Notes under the pieces: model-generated
Told to the model about the DNA's origin: nothing
The model's database searches: none
The model's input: only the letters and a program-made list of their open reading frames with translations
Source: Mesorhizobium sp. WSM3859
GTDB lineage: Bacteria; Pseudomonadota; Alphaproteobacteria; Rhizobiales; Rhizobiaceae
Direction of reading: 5' to 3'
Assembly: GCF_002295065.1 (NCBI RefSeq)
Contig: NZ_NSGG01000012.1
Coordinates: 159,007 to 223,006 of the forward strand
DNA length: 64,000 nucleotides
Translations under genes and position numbers: made by a program
Shown: positions 31,581-40,720 of the stretch, piece by piece
Layout: every line of letters starts with the position of its first letter
Position numbering within the stretch: the first letter of the stretch is position 1

Positions 31581-33107
31581 CTATGCAGATCGAGCCGGCT
31601 GCTTCAACGGCGCATCTGTTGGCCCAGAACAGGTTTGTTTGACAAAGCCCATTGGATCATTCGAGAGCAAGCCGTCGAGGCCGGCGACGACGTGCGCGCG
31701 GAAAGTCGCGTTGGCGGCCAAGGACGGGTCGAAGACAGCGTCGATTGCCAAGATCGCGTCGGCGAGCAGTTTGCTGTGCGAACCAATGCGGTCGGCGATT
31801 ATTGCAATTCTTTCGGCGAAGGGGTCGGACACCTGCCAGGCGCGGCCGAAGCGCGCCGACGCCTTGATCAGATAGGCCATCCAGCCTGCCACGGGAACCG
31901 AAAGAAGCTCGATGCTCCCGCCCTTCGCCAGGCGGTCGCGGATCGGGTTGAGCAGGCGCTGCACGATCTTCTGCGAGCCGTCGGTGGCGATCTGGTGATT
32001 GCGGTGGCGAATCGCGGTGTTGGTGAGGCGCGACAGGCTCTGCTCGACATAGGCCGCCGGCTCGATGCCGGGGACCGGCATCAGCGTCGGCAGTGTTTCC
32101 TCGGTCAGCATGCGGCGAACGAAGCCTGCCAGAAACGGGTCGGCTATCGCCTCGAACGTGTGCTCGAAACCGCCCAAAACCCCGAGATAGCTAAGCGTCG
32201 TCTGGGCGCCGTTCAGCACCCGCATCTTGAGATGCTCGAACGGCGTGACGTCATCGACGAAACTGGCGCCGACAAGGTCCCAGCGCGGCACGCGGCCGGC
32301 GAAGCGGTTCTCGATCACCCATTGGCGGAAGCGCTCGCCGACGACGACGGCGGCGTCGCGGTAGCCGAAGCGCTGCTCGACCGTGTCGATATCGGCAGCG
32401 GTCGTCGCCGGCGCGATGCGGTCGACCATGGCCGAAGGGAAGGCGACATTGGCTTCGATCCAGTCGGCCAGCTTCGCGTCGCGCCGCTCTGCGAACGCCT
32501 GCACGACATTGCCGAGGATGGTGCCGTTGGCTGGGATGTTGTCGCAGGACAGCAGCGTCACCGGACGACCGCGCGAGGCCATGCGCAATTCCAGCGCCCT
32601 TGCCAATATGCCGGGCACGCTGCGTGGCTTTTCCGGATTGGCGAGGTCATGGACGATGTCGGGATGGTCAAGGTCGAGCGCGCCGCTCGACGGGATGTGG
32701 CAATAGCCTTTCTCGGTTACCGTCATGGTAACGATCTCGATGTCGGAAGAGGCGAGCACGTCCAGCGCCGGCGCGGCACTCTCCTGGCTGTCGATGACGC
32801 GCATGATGCTGCCGATGACGAGCGCCTCGACCTCGTCGTTCTGGCGGATGAGCCGCGTGTAGAGACCGTCCTGCCGCCCCAGCGTATTGGCCAGCAAAGG
32901 AGGGCGGATGTTGATGCCGACCAGTCCCCAGCGGTCGAAATCCTTCGCCAGCAGATCGTCGGTGTATTCGGCCTGGTGGCAGCGGTGGAACGCGCCGACG
33001 CCGATATGGGCGATCCCCGGCTTCAGCGCGGGGCGATCGTAAGCCGGCTTGCGGACTTCCGATGGCAAGCGTTCCAGGAGAGCAGGGCTGAGGTTCTCGG
33101 CGCTCAC
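31581..33107 (-). CDS. Mannitol dehydrogenase / fructuronate reductase family protein
   Basis: A 508-aa long-chain NAD(P)-dependent polyol dehydrogenase. The N-terminal dinucleotide fold is seen in GIAHIGVGAFHRCHQAEY, with VTMTVTEKGYCH downstream. The catalytic segment is K294MRVLNGAQ302: the family motif K-x4-N-x2-H is present except that Gln replaces the usual His. A GTG start at 33107 overlaps the SDR stop (GTGA). It would oxidise a sugar alcohol or reduce a uronate in the operon's pathway. The His-to-Gln change needs attention when assigning activity. Confidence 0.88.
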   Translation of the reverse strand: MSAENLSPALLERLPSEVRKPAYDRPALKPGIAHIGVGAFHRCHQAEYTDDLLAKDFDRWGLVGINIRPPLLANTLGRQDGLYTRLIRQNDEVEALVIGSIMRVIDSQESAAPALDVLASSDIEIVTMTVTEKGYCHIPSSGALDLDHPDIVHDLANPEKPRSVPGILARALELRMASRGRPVTLLSCDNIPANGTILGNVVQAFAERRDAKLADWIEANVAFPSAMVDRIAPATTAADIDTVEQRFGYRDAAVVVGERFRQWVIENRFAGRVPRWDLVGASFVDDVTPFEHLKMRVLNGAQTTLSYLGVLGGFEHTFEAIADPFLAGFVRRMLTEETLPTLMPVPGIEPAAYVEQSLSRLTNTAIRHRNHQIATDGSQKIVQRLLNPIRDRLAKGGSIELLSVPVAGWMAYLIKASARFGRAWQVSDPFAERIAIIADRIGSHSKLLADAILAIDAVFDPSLAANATFRAHVVAGLDGLLSNDPMGFVKQTCSGPTDAPLKQPARSA

Positions 33108-33886
33108 CGGTTGGCTCCGATCACCCATTGCTCCTGGTCGACCAGCGTGCCGGTCATCGGGCCGGCCGCGTCGGAAAGCAGGAAGACCGCAAGATTGGCG
33201 ATGTCGGAGACGGAGAACAGCCGGCCGAAGGGCTGCGTCGCATTGGCCGCGTCGAGCCAGCCCGGACCCTGGCCGAGCGTCTCGGCCTGCATGACGCGCT
33301 CGGCTGGGGTGTCGGTCCAGCCGACATTGATGCCGTTGACGCGGATGCGGTCGAAGCGATGGGCGTTGGCGGCGTTCTTGGTCAGTGTCGCCAGCGCGCC
33401 CTTGGTGGCGGAATAGACGGCAAGCTCCGGCGCGCCGCAATGCGCGTTGATCGACAGGATGTTGACGATCGCGCCGCCCTGGCCGCGCTTCTTCATGTCG
33501 GCGATCGCCGCCTGCATGAGGAAGAAGGGCGCGCGGGCGTTGACGGCGAACAGCGACGCCCAATCGTCGAGCGTGGCATCGACGAAGGACGCGCGATCGG
33601 TGAGGCCGGCGGCGTTGACGAGACCGTCGATGCGGCCGAAGCGTTCGATGCAGGCCCCGGCCAACCGCGCTGGGGCTTCGGGATCGCCGAGGTCGGCGGC
33701 AACGAAAGCGGTGGCGGCTCCCATGGCCGTGAGTTCGGCGGCGACAGCGTCGCCGCGCTTTTGGTCCCGGCCGGTTATCAGCAGTCCGGCAGCGCCCGAG
33801 CGCGCAAGCGTCTCGGCAACCGCCCGGCCGATGCCTTGCGTCGCGCCGGTGACCAGCACAACCTTGCCGTCGAGACGAACCTCCAT
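33104..33886 (-). CDS. Short-chain dehydrogenase/reductase (SDR)
   Basis: A 260-aa classical SDR. The cofactor motif is TGATQGIGRAV (TGxxxGxG), with NAAG in VNAAGLTDRA, a Ser of the active site in NILSINAHCG, and catalytic YSATK (Tyr-x-x-x-Lys). GGAGGA precedes ATG 33886. It is coupled to the dehydrogenase downstream by a 4-bp overlap. A polyol/sugar oxidation role is inferred. Paired GGAAC-type palindromes lie directly upstream. Confidence 0.92.
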   Translation of the reverse strand: MEVRLDGKVVLVTGATQGIGRAVAETLARSGAAGLLITGRDQKRGDAVAAELTAMGAATAFVAADLGDPEAPARLAGACIERFGRIDGLVNAAGLTDRASFVDATLDDWASLFAVNARAPFFLMQAAIADMKKRGQGGAIVNILSINAHCGAPELAVYSATKGALATLTKNAANAHRFDRIRVNGINVGWTDTPAERVMQAETLGQGPGWLDAANATQPFGRLFSVSDIANLAVFLLSDAAGPMTGTLVDQEQWVIGANR

Positions 33887-33896
33887 TCCTCCTCCC

Positions 33897-33938
33897 GGAA
33901 CAAAGTTTCCATTTTTTAGAATATGGAACGATAGTTCC
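33897..33938. promoter_or_regulatory. Paired GGAAC-N4-GTTCC-like palindromes, candidate RpiR operator
   Basis: GGAACGATAGTTCC (33925-33938) is a perfect 5-4-5 palindrome, and GGAACAAAGTTTCC (33897-33910) a near one, centred 28 bp apart. They lie immediately upstream of the SDR ribosome site and downstream of rpiR in the transcription direction. The location over the SDR promoter suits control by the RpiR protein encoded next door. The regulator assignment is inference. Confidence 0.55.
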
Positions 33939-33955
33939 CTTTAGTCAACCGCGCT

Positions 33956-34057
33956 AGAGCGGTTCACCGTTTTCATGGAACCGGCGAACCGCTCTATCTC
34001 CTTGTCTTGCGCAATTCCGGACGGAAAACCGCTCCACACTTTTCCTGGAATTGCTCT
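33956..34057. repeat. Two-hairpin-family intergenic repeat after rpiR
   Basis: Hairpin A: AGAGCGGTTC (33956-33965) with GAACCGCTCT (33986-33995). Hairpin B: GCAATTCC (34011-34018) with GGAATTGC (34047-34054), loop GGACGGAAAACCGCTCCACA followed by CTTTTCCT. It begins 3 bp past the rpiR stop. Hairpin B differs from the copy at 50593-50636 by a paired C-to-T and G-to-A change. Confidence 0.8.
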
Positions 34058-34059
34058 TG

Positions 34060-34959
34060 TCAGCCTGTCCGGCGCGCGACGACGCCGTGGACCAAGGCCA
34101 TGCCGACCGCGAGCGAGGCGGCGAGCGAGCGGAAGCCGGCAAAATCCTGCTCGACCACTTCCAGCCAGGTGTCGGAAAGCTTCACCAACGGCGAGAACGT
34201 GCTGTCGGTGATGGTCACGATGCGCGCCTTGCGCTCATGCGCGACGGCGACGAGGTCTGGCGTGATCGAATTGTAGGGGCTGAAGGAGACGGCGAGCACC
34301 GCGTCGCGCGGCGTAATGCAGCCGACCTGGTCGAGCGCAGTCGAGCCGACATTGTCGACCAGCACATTGCGCACGCCCTGCTGCGACAGCGTCAACGACA
34401 CATAGGTGGTGACCGGGAAGGCGCGCTTGCTGCCGATGACGTAGATCAGCTCCGCCGCCGCCAGATGATCAACCATCGTCTCGAAAGCGGCGGTATCGAA
34501 ATTATTGCCGATGCGGCCGAGCGAGGCCTGGCAGGCGCCGACCATGCCATGAAGGAAATGCAGATCGGCATTCGGCTCCTCGGCCTTGTCGGGGCTGCCC
34601 TGCGCATCCGGCCAGGAGCCCTTCATGCGATCCTTGAACAGCAGCTGGAAATCGGAAAAGCCGGAATAGCCGAAGATCTGCGCGAAGCGCACCAGGGTCG
34701 ACGGCTGCACGCCGGCCTGGTCCGCCACCTGCGCGATCGTGCCCAGCGCCACTTCGCTCGGATGCTGCCAGAGGAAGATCGCCACCTGGCGAAGCCGTTT
34801 CGGGAAATGCACGGTGCCTGACGAAAGCACCGCCCGCAGCTCTTCATAGGTTTGAGGCTTGGTGTAGCCCAGCGCCGCCAGCGAACGGCTTCGCTTTCTC
34901 GCAGCCGTCTCCAGGCTATGTGTGGACGGCTCGTCGGCCGCCTTGCCGCGGCCGCTCAT
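34060..34959 (-). CDS. RpiR-family transcriptional regulator (HTH + SIS domain)
   Basis: A 299-aa regulator. The N-terminal RpiR helix-turn-helix is at about residues 50-115 (LGTIAQVADQAGVQPSTLVR) and a C-terminal SIS sugar-phosphate-binding domain at about 150-285 (LIYVIGSKRAFPVTTYVSLT, DAVLAVSFSPYNSITPDLVA). SIS-domain regulators respond to phosphosugars. It heads the sugar operon and diverges from the Gfo/Idh/MocA gene. The likely binding sites are the palindromes at 33897-33938. Confidence 0.92.
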   Translation of the reverse strand: MSGRGKAADEPSTHSLETAARKRSRSLAALGYTKPQTYEELRAVLSSGTVHFPKRLRQVAIFLWQHPSEVALGTIAQVADQAGVQPSTLVRFAQIFGYSGFSDFQLLFKDRMKGSWPDAQGSPDKAEEPNADLHFLHGMVGACQASLGRIGNNFDTAAFETMVDHLAAAELIYVIGSKRAFPVTTYVSLTLSQQGVRNVLVDNVGSTALDQVGCITPRDAVLAVSFSPYNSITPDLVAVAHERKARIVTITDSTFSPLVKLSDTWLEVVEQDFAGFRSLAASLAVGMALVHGVVARRTG

Positions 34960-35177
34960 ACGATATGCCCCATCGTGACCCTAACCATCGGATGCGTCAT
35001 CCGATCCCTGCCCTCCGGATGCAGTCCATCGCTGGACCTTGATCAAAAGCTAACGCGGCACAATCGTTTTACAAACCGGAAAATAGAAATATCATTCGAA
35101 AACAAGCAATCGACTTTGGTCGAAACTCGCGACAGCTATCGTCGCCAACCGTCCTACCCTGGAGAATAATCACAATC

Positions 35178-36362
35178 ATGGTCTATGCAACCGCTGATGG
35201 TATGTCGCGTCAACGCCTGCGGGTCGGCATGGTCGGCGGCGGCCGCAATGCCTTTATCGGCGCCGTGCACCGCCTCGCCATGCGGCTCGACGACCAGATC
35301 GCGCTGGTCGCTGGAGCGCTGTCTTCGGATCCGGATAACGCCGCGGCCTCCGCCGCCGAGATCGGCATCGCGCCGGAGCGCAGCTATGCCGACTACCACG
35401 CCATGGCGAAGGCCGAAGCGGCACGGCCGGACGGGATCGAGGCGGTGGTCATCGTCACGCCCAATCATCTGCATGCGCCGATCGCGACGGCCTTCCTCGA
35501 GGCTGGCATCGACGTCATCTGCGACAAGCCACTGTCGACGACGCTTGGCGAGGCCGAGGCCCTGGTGGCGCTGACGAAAGCGAGGAAGCGCCGCTTCGTC
35601 GTCACGCTCAACAACACCGGCTACGCCATGGTGCGCCAGGCGCGCGAGATGGTGGCGACGGGCGAGCTCGGCCGCATCGTGTCGGTGCATGGCGCCTATA
35701 TCCAGGACTGGCTGACCAAGCCGATCGACGCCGAGGGCCAGAAGCAGGCGGAATGGCGCACCGATCCGGCGCGCGCGGGCCAGTCGGCCGTGCTCGCCGA
35801 TATCGGCGTACATGCCTTCAACCTGGCGAGCTTCGTCTCCGGCTTCGAGGCCGAGGCGGTTTCGGCCGACCTCTTCACCGCCGTGCCGGGACGGCGGCTC
35901 GACGACAACGCGCATGTGCTCGTGCGCTGGGCGAGCGGCGCGCGCGGCACGATCCTCGCCAGCCAGACCTCGCCCGGCCATTACAACGACCTCTCGGTGC
36001 GCATCTATGGCGAAAAGGCCGGGCTCGAATGGTCTGGATCGCGGCCGGAGGAACTGCGCTTCTCGCCCTATGGCGAGGAAACGCGCACGCTGGTGCGTGG
36101 CGGCCATGGCACGACGGCGGAAGCCCGGCGCGTCTCGCGCATGCCGGCCGCGCACCCGGAAGGCTATATCGAGGCCTTCGCCAATTTCTATCGCGATGCG
36201 GCGGACATCATCCGCGCGCATCGCGCGGGCGGTGCGGTCGATGCCGCGCGGGCGGCGCAGGTGCCCGACGTGGTCGACGGCGCGCGCGGCGTGAAGTTCG
36301 TTGCGGCGGCGGTGGAGTCGAGTGCCGCGGGCGGGGCTTGGACGGCGGCGCGACTCGGGTGA
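35178..36362 (+). CDS. Gfo/Idh/MocA-family oxidoreductase
   Basis: A 394-aa NAD(P)-dependent sugar/inositol-type dehydrogenase. The Rossmann start RVGMVGGGRNAFIGAVHRLA, the AVVIVTPNHLHAPIA block and the VICDKPLSTT segment (the conserved Lys of the EKP-like motif) are present. ATG 35178 has GGAG 13 nt upstream; an internal Met at codon 9 is a possible alternative start. Divergent from rpiR, it probably belongs to the same carbohydrate pathway. Confidence 0.9.
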   Translation: MVYATADGMSRQRLRVGMVGGGRNAFIGAVHRLAMRLDDQIALVAGALSSDPDNAAASAAEIGIAPERSYADYHAMAKAEAARPDGIEAVVIVTPNHLHAPIATAFLEAGIDVICDKPLSTTLGEAEALVALTKARKRRFVVTLNNTGYAMVRQAREMVATGELGRIVSVHGAYIQDWLTKPIDAEGQKQAEWRTDPARAGQSAVLADIGVHAFNLASFVSGFEAEAVSADLFTAVPGRRLDDNAHVLVRWASGARGTILASQTSPGHYNDLSVRIYGEKAGLEWSGSRPEELRFSPYGEETRTLVRGGHGTTAEARRVSRMPAAHPEGYIEAFANFYRDAADIIRAHRAGGAVDAARAAQVPDVVDGARGVKFVAAAVESSAAGGAWTAARLG

Positions 36363-36413
36363 GGCACGCGAAGCCTTGTGCGATAAGACGCAAGCCATGA
36401 TCTCGATCAATGG

Positions 36414-39050
36414 CTAGCTTGCGACGCGCAACCGACGAGCTCGAACGAAGCTTCTCAGCGCGTCGGAATCCATTGCGCGACCGAATGCGTAGCCTTGGAG
36501 AATGTCGCAGCCAAGACCTTTGAGCAGACGTGCGTGCTTCATCGTCTCGACGCCTTCGGCAATGATTTCGATGCCCAGGGACTTGCCGATTTCGATGATC
36601 GACGAGACGACCTGCCGTTGCGCGGGTGAGTTTACGATAGGATCCACCAACTGCCGGTCTATCTTGAGGCGGCGAGGTTGCAGTTTGAGCAAGCTGACAA
36701 TGGATGCATAACCGGTGCCGAAATCGTCGATTTCGATGTCGATGCCTAGTTGCTTGATTTGCTCGACGTTCCACGTGACCAGATCGTCGTTGTTGTCGAG
36801 GAAGATCGACTCGACGAGTTCAAAGGAGAAAGTCCCCTTCCTGATGTTAAGGACCCGCAGACTCTTCAGCAGTTCCTCATCCTGAAGACGCCGCGCCGAA
36901 ACGTTGACCGAAACGCGCGGAATGCCAATTTTCTCGGCCGACCAAACGTCGAAGTCCAAAAGCGATTGCTGGAGGACTTTCCGGTCTATCACCGAGACGA
37001 CGTTCAGTTCTTCGGCGGTCTTCAGGAACACGTCGGGTGCCAGAATGCCCCTCTCTGGATGCTTCCACCGCGCCAGCGCCTCAACGCCCACAATCTCCAG
37101 CGTCTTGGCGTCAAATTGAGGCTGGTAGTACACGATGAATTCGTCGCGCTCGAGACCGGCTAGAATCTCGTCGGCAATCCTCTTCGTGTTGACGATTTCG
37201 CTTTGCAGCTCTCCGCTGAAGAATTCATGCCGGTTGCGGCCCCGCCTCTTTGCCCGGTAGAGGGCAATATCGGCGTTGACCAGCAACTGCTTGGCATCGG
37301 CAACCCGGCCATTGTCGATGGCAATTCCGACGCTGACGCCAAAGCGGCATTGATGACCGTGGTAGTAAACCGGTCTGCGCATCTGTTCGATAATGCGGTT
37401 CGCGAGCACGGCCGCTTGATCGACATCCTCATGCACCGTGCAGAGCACGATGAATTCGTCGCCGCCGACCCGGGCGACGAAACCGCGGTCGCCGACGTTG
37501 GACTGGAGGACGGAGGATGCATGCACCAGCATTGCATCGCCCGCCGCGTGGCCGAGCGTATCGTTGATGTGCTTGAAGCGGTCCAGATCAACGTGAAGTA
37601 ACGCTGCGTAGCCGCCGCTCAGCCTGGCTTTTGCCGCATAATCCTCCAGCACCTGGTCCAGGTAACGGCGATTGGGCAAATCCGTCAGCGAATCGTGCAG
37701 TGCGATGTGTTCTATGCGCGCCTTGGCGGACTCAAGTTCCGTATTTTTCGACTCGGTCAGCTGCTTTGCGCGAACCAGATCGGTGTTCAGCAGAACGTCC
37801 GCAGTCACGTCCCATTCGGCACCGACCATTCGAGGGGAATTGTTTGCAGTCTGGTAGAAGATCGCCCTGGAGCGGACGTGGCGAATTTCGCCGTCCGGGC
37901 GAATGATCCGGTATTCCGACGAATAGGTGCCGCGCCCGGCCGCGGCATTGTCGAAGTCTGCAAGCGCGCCAGGCAGATCGGCGGGATGAATGGCTCCGGC
38001 CCAATCCGAGTATCCGGGCGGTCCACCATCGGGGTCTCTGCCGTATATTTCGTTGACGCGGTCATCCCAGGTCAGATCGTTGGTTTCGAGGTCGTGCTCC
38101 CACACTCCGATGGTCGACGCCTCCAGAGCGAGTTCCAGTCGCCGCGACAGCCGATGCTGTTCCCAGTAATTGCGCTGCCTTTCACCAATCAGGCGGCCCG
38201 CCGTCAGGAAAGGGATCAAGATCAGTGCCGCCGCCGCCGCCATGATCGCCCGGAGCTGCCATGCATTGCCGGGCGTGTCGGGCCAACCGCTAGTGGGGAC
38301 GGCAGCGATCCGCCAGGAGCCTGACGGGACGAGAACGTCGGCCGTCACCGGATTGCTTTTGACGACGCGTTCGTCGCCGAAGAACTGGATTCCCTTTGTG
38401 CCAAGGGCATCATTGCCGATGAGTGCGATGTCGATCCCGAGATCCTTGTCGAGAAGACCGCTCGCCTTGTAGAGGCGCTGCACGTCGACGACCGCTGAAA
38501 CGATGCCCCAGAACCGGTCGGTGTTGCCCGCGCTTTTGACGAAAACCGGAAAGCGGCCGATGAAAGCCTGCCCACCCTGCGCCAGATCGACCGGGCCGGC
38601 GAGAATGAGCTTGCGCTCGTCACGCGCACGCAAGGCAGCGGCACGCTGCTGATCGTTCTTGCGGTAATCGAGACCGATGGCCTTTTCATTGCCGGCCATC
38701 GGATACATCAAGGAAATCACCAGATCCGGCGCGCCGGCAATGTTGCGAAGCTGGGACTCCTCGCTGAACAGCCTGCTGGCAAGCTCCGCGAAGCGCTGCT
38801 GGCCCATATAGGGTTCGGTCGTGACTGCCGCGACCAGTCCCCGCACCAGCTGGAGGTTGCCGTTGATGTTGCCTTCGAGCTTGGCGCGAATGACATTGAC
38901 CTTGGCCAGGACCTCCGCGCGAGAGGCCTGGTCCGAAACGATCTTGTTCTGATGATCAGCGAATATCGCGCAAACGGCCATGACCACGACCGCGATCGCC
39001 GCCGGTATCCTTGCCGGTGAAAGGACGGCTCCCCTCATGCGGCTGTACAT
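36414..39050 (-). CDS. Membrane CHASE-PAS-GGDEF-EAL cyclic-di-GMP protein
   Basis: An 878-aa inner-membrane signalling protein. It has one helix near the N-terminus (AAIAVVVMAVCAIFA), a periplasmic CHASE-like sensor (about 45-260), a second helix (AIMAAAAALILIPFL), a PAS domain with the DGEIRHVRSRAIFY segment, a GGDEF domain with intact RVGGDEF and an EAL domain with intact VEALARWKHP plus IDDFGTGYAS. Both active sites look complete, so it may make and/or degrade c-di-GMP. ATG 39050 is preferred over a TTG at 39068. No neighbour shares its operon. Confidence 0.92.
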   Translation of the reverse strand: MYSRMRGAVLSPARIPAAIAVVVMAVCAIFADHQNKIVSDQASRAEVLAKVNVIRAKLEGNINGNLQLVRGLVAAVTTEPYMGQQRFAELASRLFSEESQLRNIAGAPDLVISLMYPMAGNEKAIGLDYRKNDQQRAAALRARDERKLILAGPVDLAQGGQAFIGRFPVFVKSAGNTDRFWGIVSAVVDVQRLYKASGLLDKDLGIDIALIGNDALGTKGIQFFGDERVVKSNPVTADVLVPSGSWRIAAVPTSGWPDTPGNAWQLRAIMAAAAALILIPFLTAGRLIGERQRNYWEQHRLSRRLELALEASTIGVWEHDLETNDLTWDDRVNEIYGRDPDGGPPGYSDWAGAIHPADLPGALADFDNAAAGRGTYSSEYRIIRPDGEIRHVRSRAIFYQTANNSPRMVGAEWDVTADVLLNTDLVRAKQLTESKNTELESAKARIEHIALHDSLTDLPNRRYLDQVLEDYAAKARLSGGYAALLHVDLDRFKHINDTLGHAAGDAMLVHASSVLQSNVGDRGFVARVGGDEFIVLCTVHEDVDQAAVLANRIIEQMRRPVYYHGHQCRFGVSVGIAIDNGRVADAKQLLVNADIALYRAKRRGRNRHEFFSGELQSEIVNTKRIADEILAGLERDEFIVYYQPQFDAKTLEIVGVEALARWKHPERGILAPDVFLKTAEELNVVSVIDRKVLQQSLLDFDVWSAEKIGIPRVSVNVSARRLQDEELLKSLRVLNIRKGTFSFELVESIFLDNNDDLVTWNVEQIKQLGIDIEIDDFGTGYASIVSLLKLQPRRLKIDRQLVDPIVNSPAQRQVVSSIIEIGKSLGIEIIAEGVETMKHARLLKGLGCDILQGYAFGRAMDSDALRSFVRARRLRVAS

Positions 39051-39228
39051 GTTGGCAAAAAGAGCCAATAAAGCGAGAATCCCTGTGGCTGTCAGGCTCT
39101 CCGGGTGAGCCTCATCAAGGGAATATTAGTTCGCAATAAATTAATTTTAGACTTCACAGTCCTTAAAATTTCGCGCCGTCGGGCGCTGATACGCCGGCAA
39201 TCGCACGAGAAACTCGCCGCGTGGTGGG

Positions 39229-40101
39229 CTAGTGGCGATCGACCTTCTTCTGGACGATCCGATACGTCCCAACACCGCGCTTGGTCGCACCAATTGAATA
39301 AGCCATCGGAATCTTGGGAGCGTTTTCGGGCAGGCCATACATGTCCTTGCCGGCCCTCACCGCGAATGAAAAGTGCTGCCAGGAAACAGTGTCGTGCTCA
39401 TTGAGAAAATCGAGCGTCAGACCCGCGGCAATCAGCGCGTTCACCACGTCGCTGATCGGATGGATCCACTCGTAATATCGAGGATGCTTCAAGGTTCGTT
39501 CATCGCCGGTATAGGTCCGCTGCTCGTTCCAGACGAGCGGTCGCGCCACCGGCGTTCGCCAGTCGTCCTTCAATTCGAGGGCGGCAGCCTTGCGATTGCA
39601 TTGGAACATCAAGGGATGGCCCTCGGCCATATAGAGCCTACCGCCAGGCCGCAGAAGATCGGCGACCACTCGCGCCCAACGGAAGACATCGTCAAGCCAG
39701 TTCACCGACCCCCAGGTGACGTAGACAATATCAAAGGTCCGGTCGAGCGCTTCGACAGCTTCGTATAGCGGCGCTTCGACGAAGCGAACGTCGCTGCCTG
39801 CCTTGGATGCGAAATCCCGCGCCGCCGCGATTGCCCTTGGTGAAAAGTCCAGGCCGGTCACACTGCCCGCGCCGAGATTCCTCAAGCTGATCGTGTCGAG
39901 CCCGATGTGGCATTGCAGATGAACGATGTCCTTGCCGAAAATGTCTCCGACCTCACGCGTTTCCAACTCATAGAGATTGGATCCGCCAGCCAGCACATTC
40001 TCGATGCGGTAACTACCCGTATTGTCGGTCGCGTGCAGTTCGGCCCGATCATCCCAATTCAGGAGGTTCGCGTCCAAAAACGGTTCCAAATCGCCCCCCA
40101 C
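39229..40101 (-). CDS. SAM-dependent methyltransferase (class I)
   Basis: A 290-aa cytoplasmic protein. The SAM-binding motif I lies in VHLQCHIGLDTISLRNLGAG, motif II in VTGLDFSPRAIAAARDFASK, and a post-motif segment is DIVYVTWGSVNWLDD. The start is a GTG at 40101 giving a full-length family member. The substrate is unknown. It lies downstream of, and on the same strand as, the small proline-rich gene. Confidence 0.85.
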   Translation of the reverse strand: MGGDLEPFLDANLLNWDDRAELHATDNTGSYRIENVLAGGSNLYELETREVGDIFGKDIVHLQCHIGLDTISLRNLGAGSVTGLDFSPRAIAAARDFASKAGSDVRFVEAPLYEAVEALDRTFDIVYVTWGSVNWLDDVFRWARVVADLLRPGGRLYMAEGHPLMFQCNRKAAALELKDDWRTPVARPLVWNEQRTYTGDERTLKHPRYYEWIHPISDVVNALIAAGLTLDFLNEHDTVSWQHFSFAVRAGKDMYGLPENAPKIPMAYSIGATKRGVGTYRIVQKKVDRH

Positions 40102-40224
40102 CTCGATCTCAGCCGCAAGGTTAACAGCTGGTTAACAACCATTGCAGCCTGAGGGCAGGCGCGTCAATCCGCAACGTCGCATTGGCGTGGTGCTGAGAGG
40201 CCCGGGAGGCGTATCCGCCGCCTC

Positions 40225-40419
40225 CTATGAGCCATTCAAGGTCGGTGCCGGCCCGGGCGTGGAATGCTTGGGCGGCGCGTCATTCTCATCGGGATTGGGG
40301 ACCGGCTCCTCATCGGGAAGCCGATCCGGATCCGGCTCGCGCATCGGCTCGGGTTCCGGGATCGGCGGAGGCGTGGGCACCGGCGTTGGAGACGGGTCCG
40401 GATTGGGGAGAATGGCCAT
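40225..40419 (-). CDS. Small proline-rich acidic protein
   Basis: A 64-aa protein MAILPNPDPSPTPVPTPPPI ending ENDAPPKHSTPGPAPTLNGS. About a third of residues are Pro, with Asp/Glu alternation, so it is likely unstructured. GGAAGGAAAAAGCG precedes the ATG, a good ribosome site, which is why I prefer it to overlapping ORFs. From memory similar peptides occur in Rhizobiales; no function is known to me. Confidence 0.6.
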   Translation of the reverse strand: MAILPNPDPSPTPVPTPPPIPEPEPMREPDPDRLPDEEPVPNPDENDAPPKHSTPGPAPTLNGS

Positions 40420-40720
40420 CGCTTTTTCCTTCCGCTCGGCGCCTTGGCAGGGCTCTGCGCGATCCCGACAAGCGGGATGTCCTGCCCGGCCTGAAATGAT
40501 GGAGGCGATCGCCGCGTTCGGACGTTTCGTCGGGGGCGATCGGCGGCGCAAGCTGGCAGAACGGCCGCGCCGGCGGATGGTTCCCACACGATCGCTCCGC
40601 GAGATTGCGACAGGTGACGATCAAATGATTCTGCGCGTCCGTTTCGGCTCTTGCCGGCGCCGGTCGGCGCATTAATTCCCATTGCGGGCGGGTGATTGTC
40701 TGTCGATACAGGAGACGGCC

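Noticed and set aside
31635..33416. 593-codon plus-strand ORF opposite the polyol dehydrogenase
   Set aside because: Antisense shadow with no domain; the minus strand carries a clear family protein.
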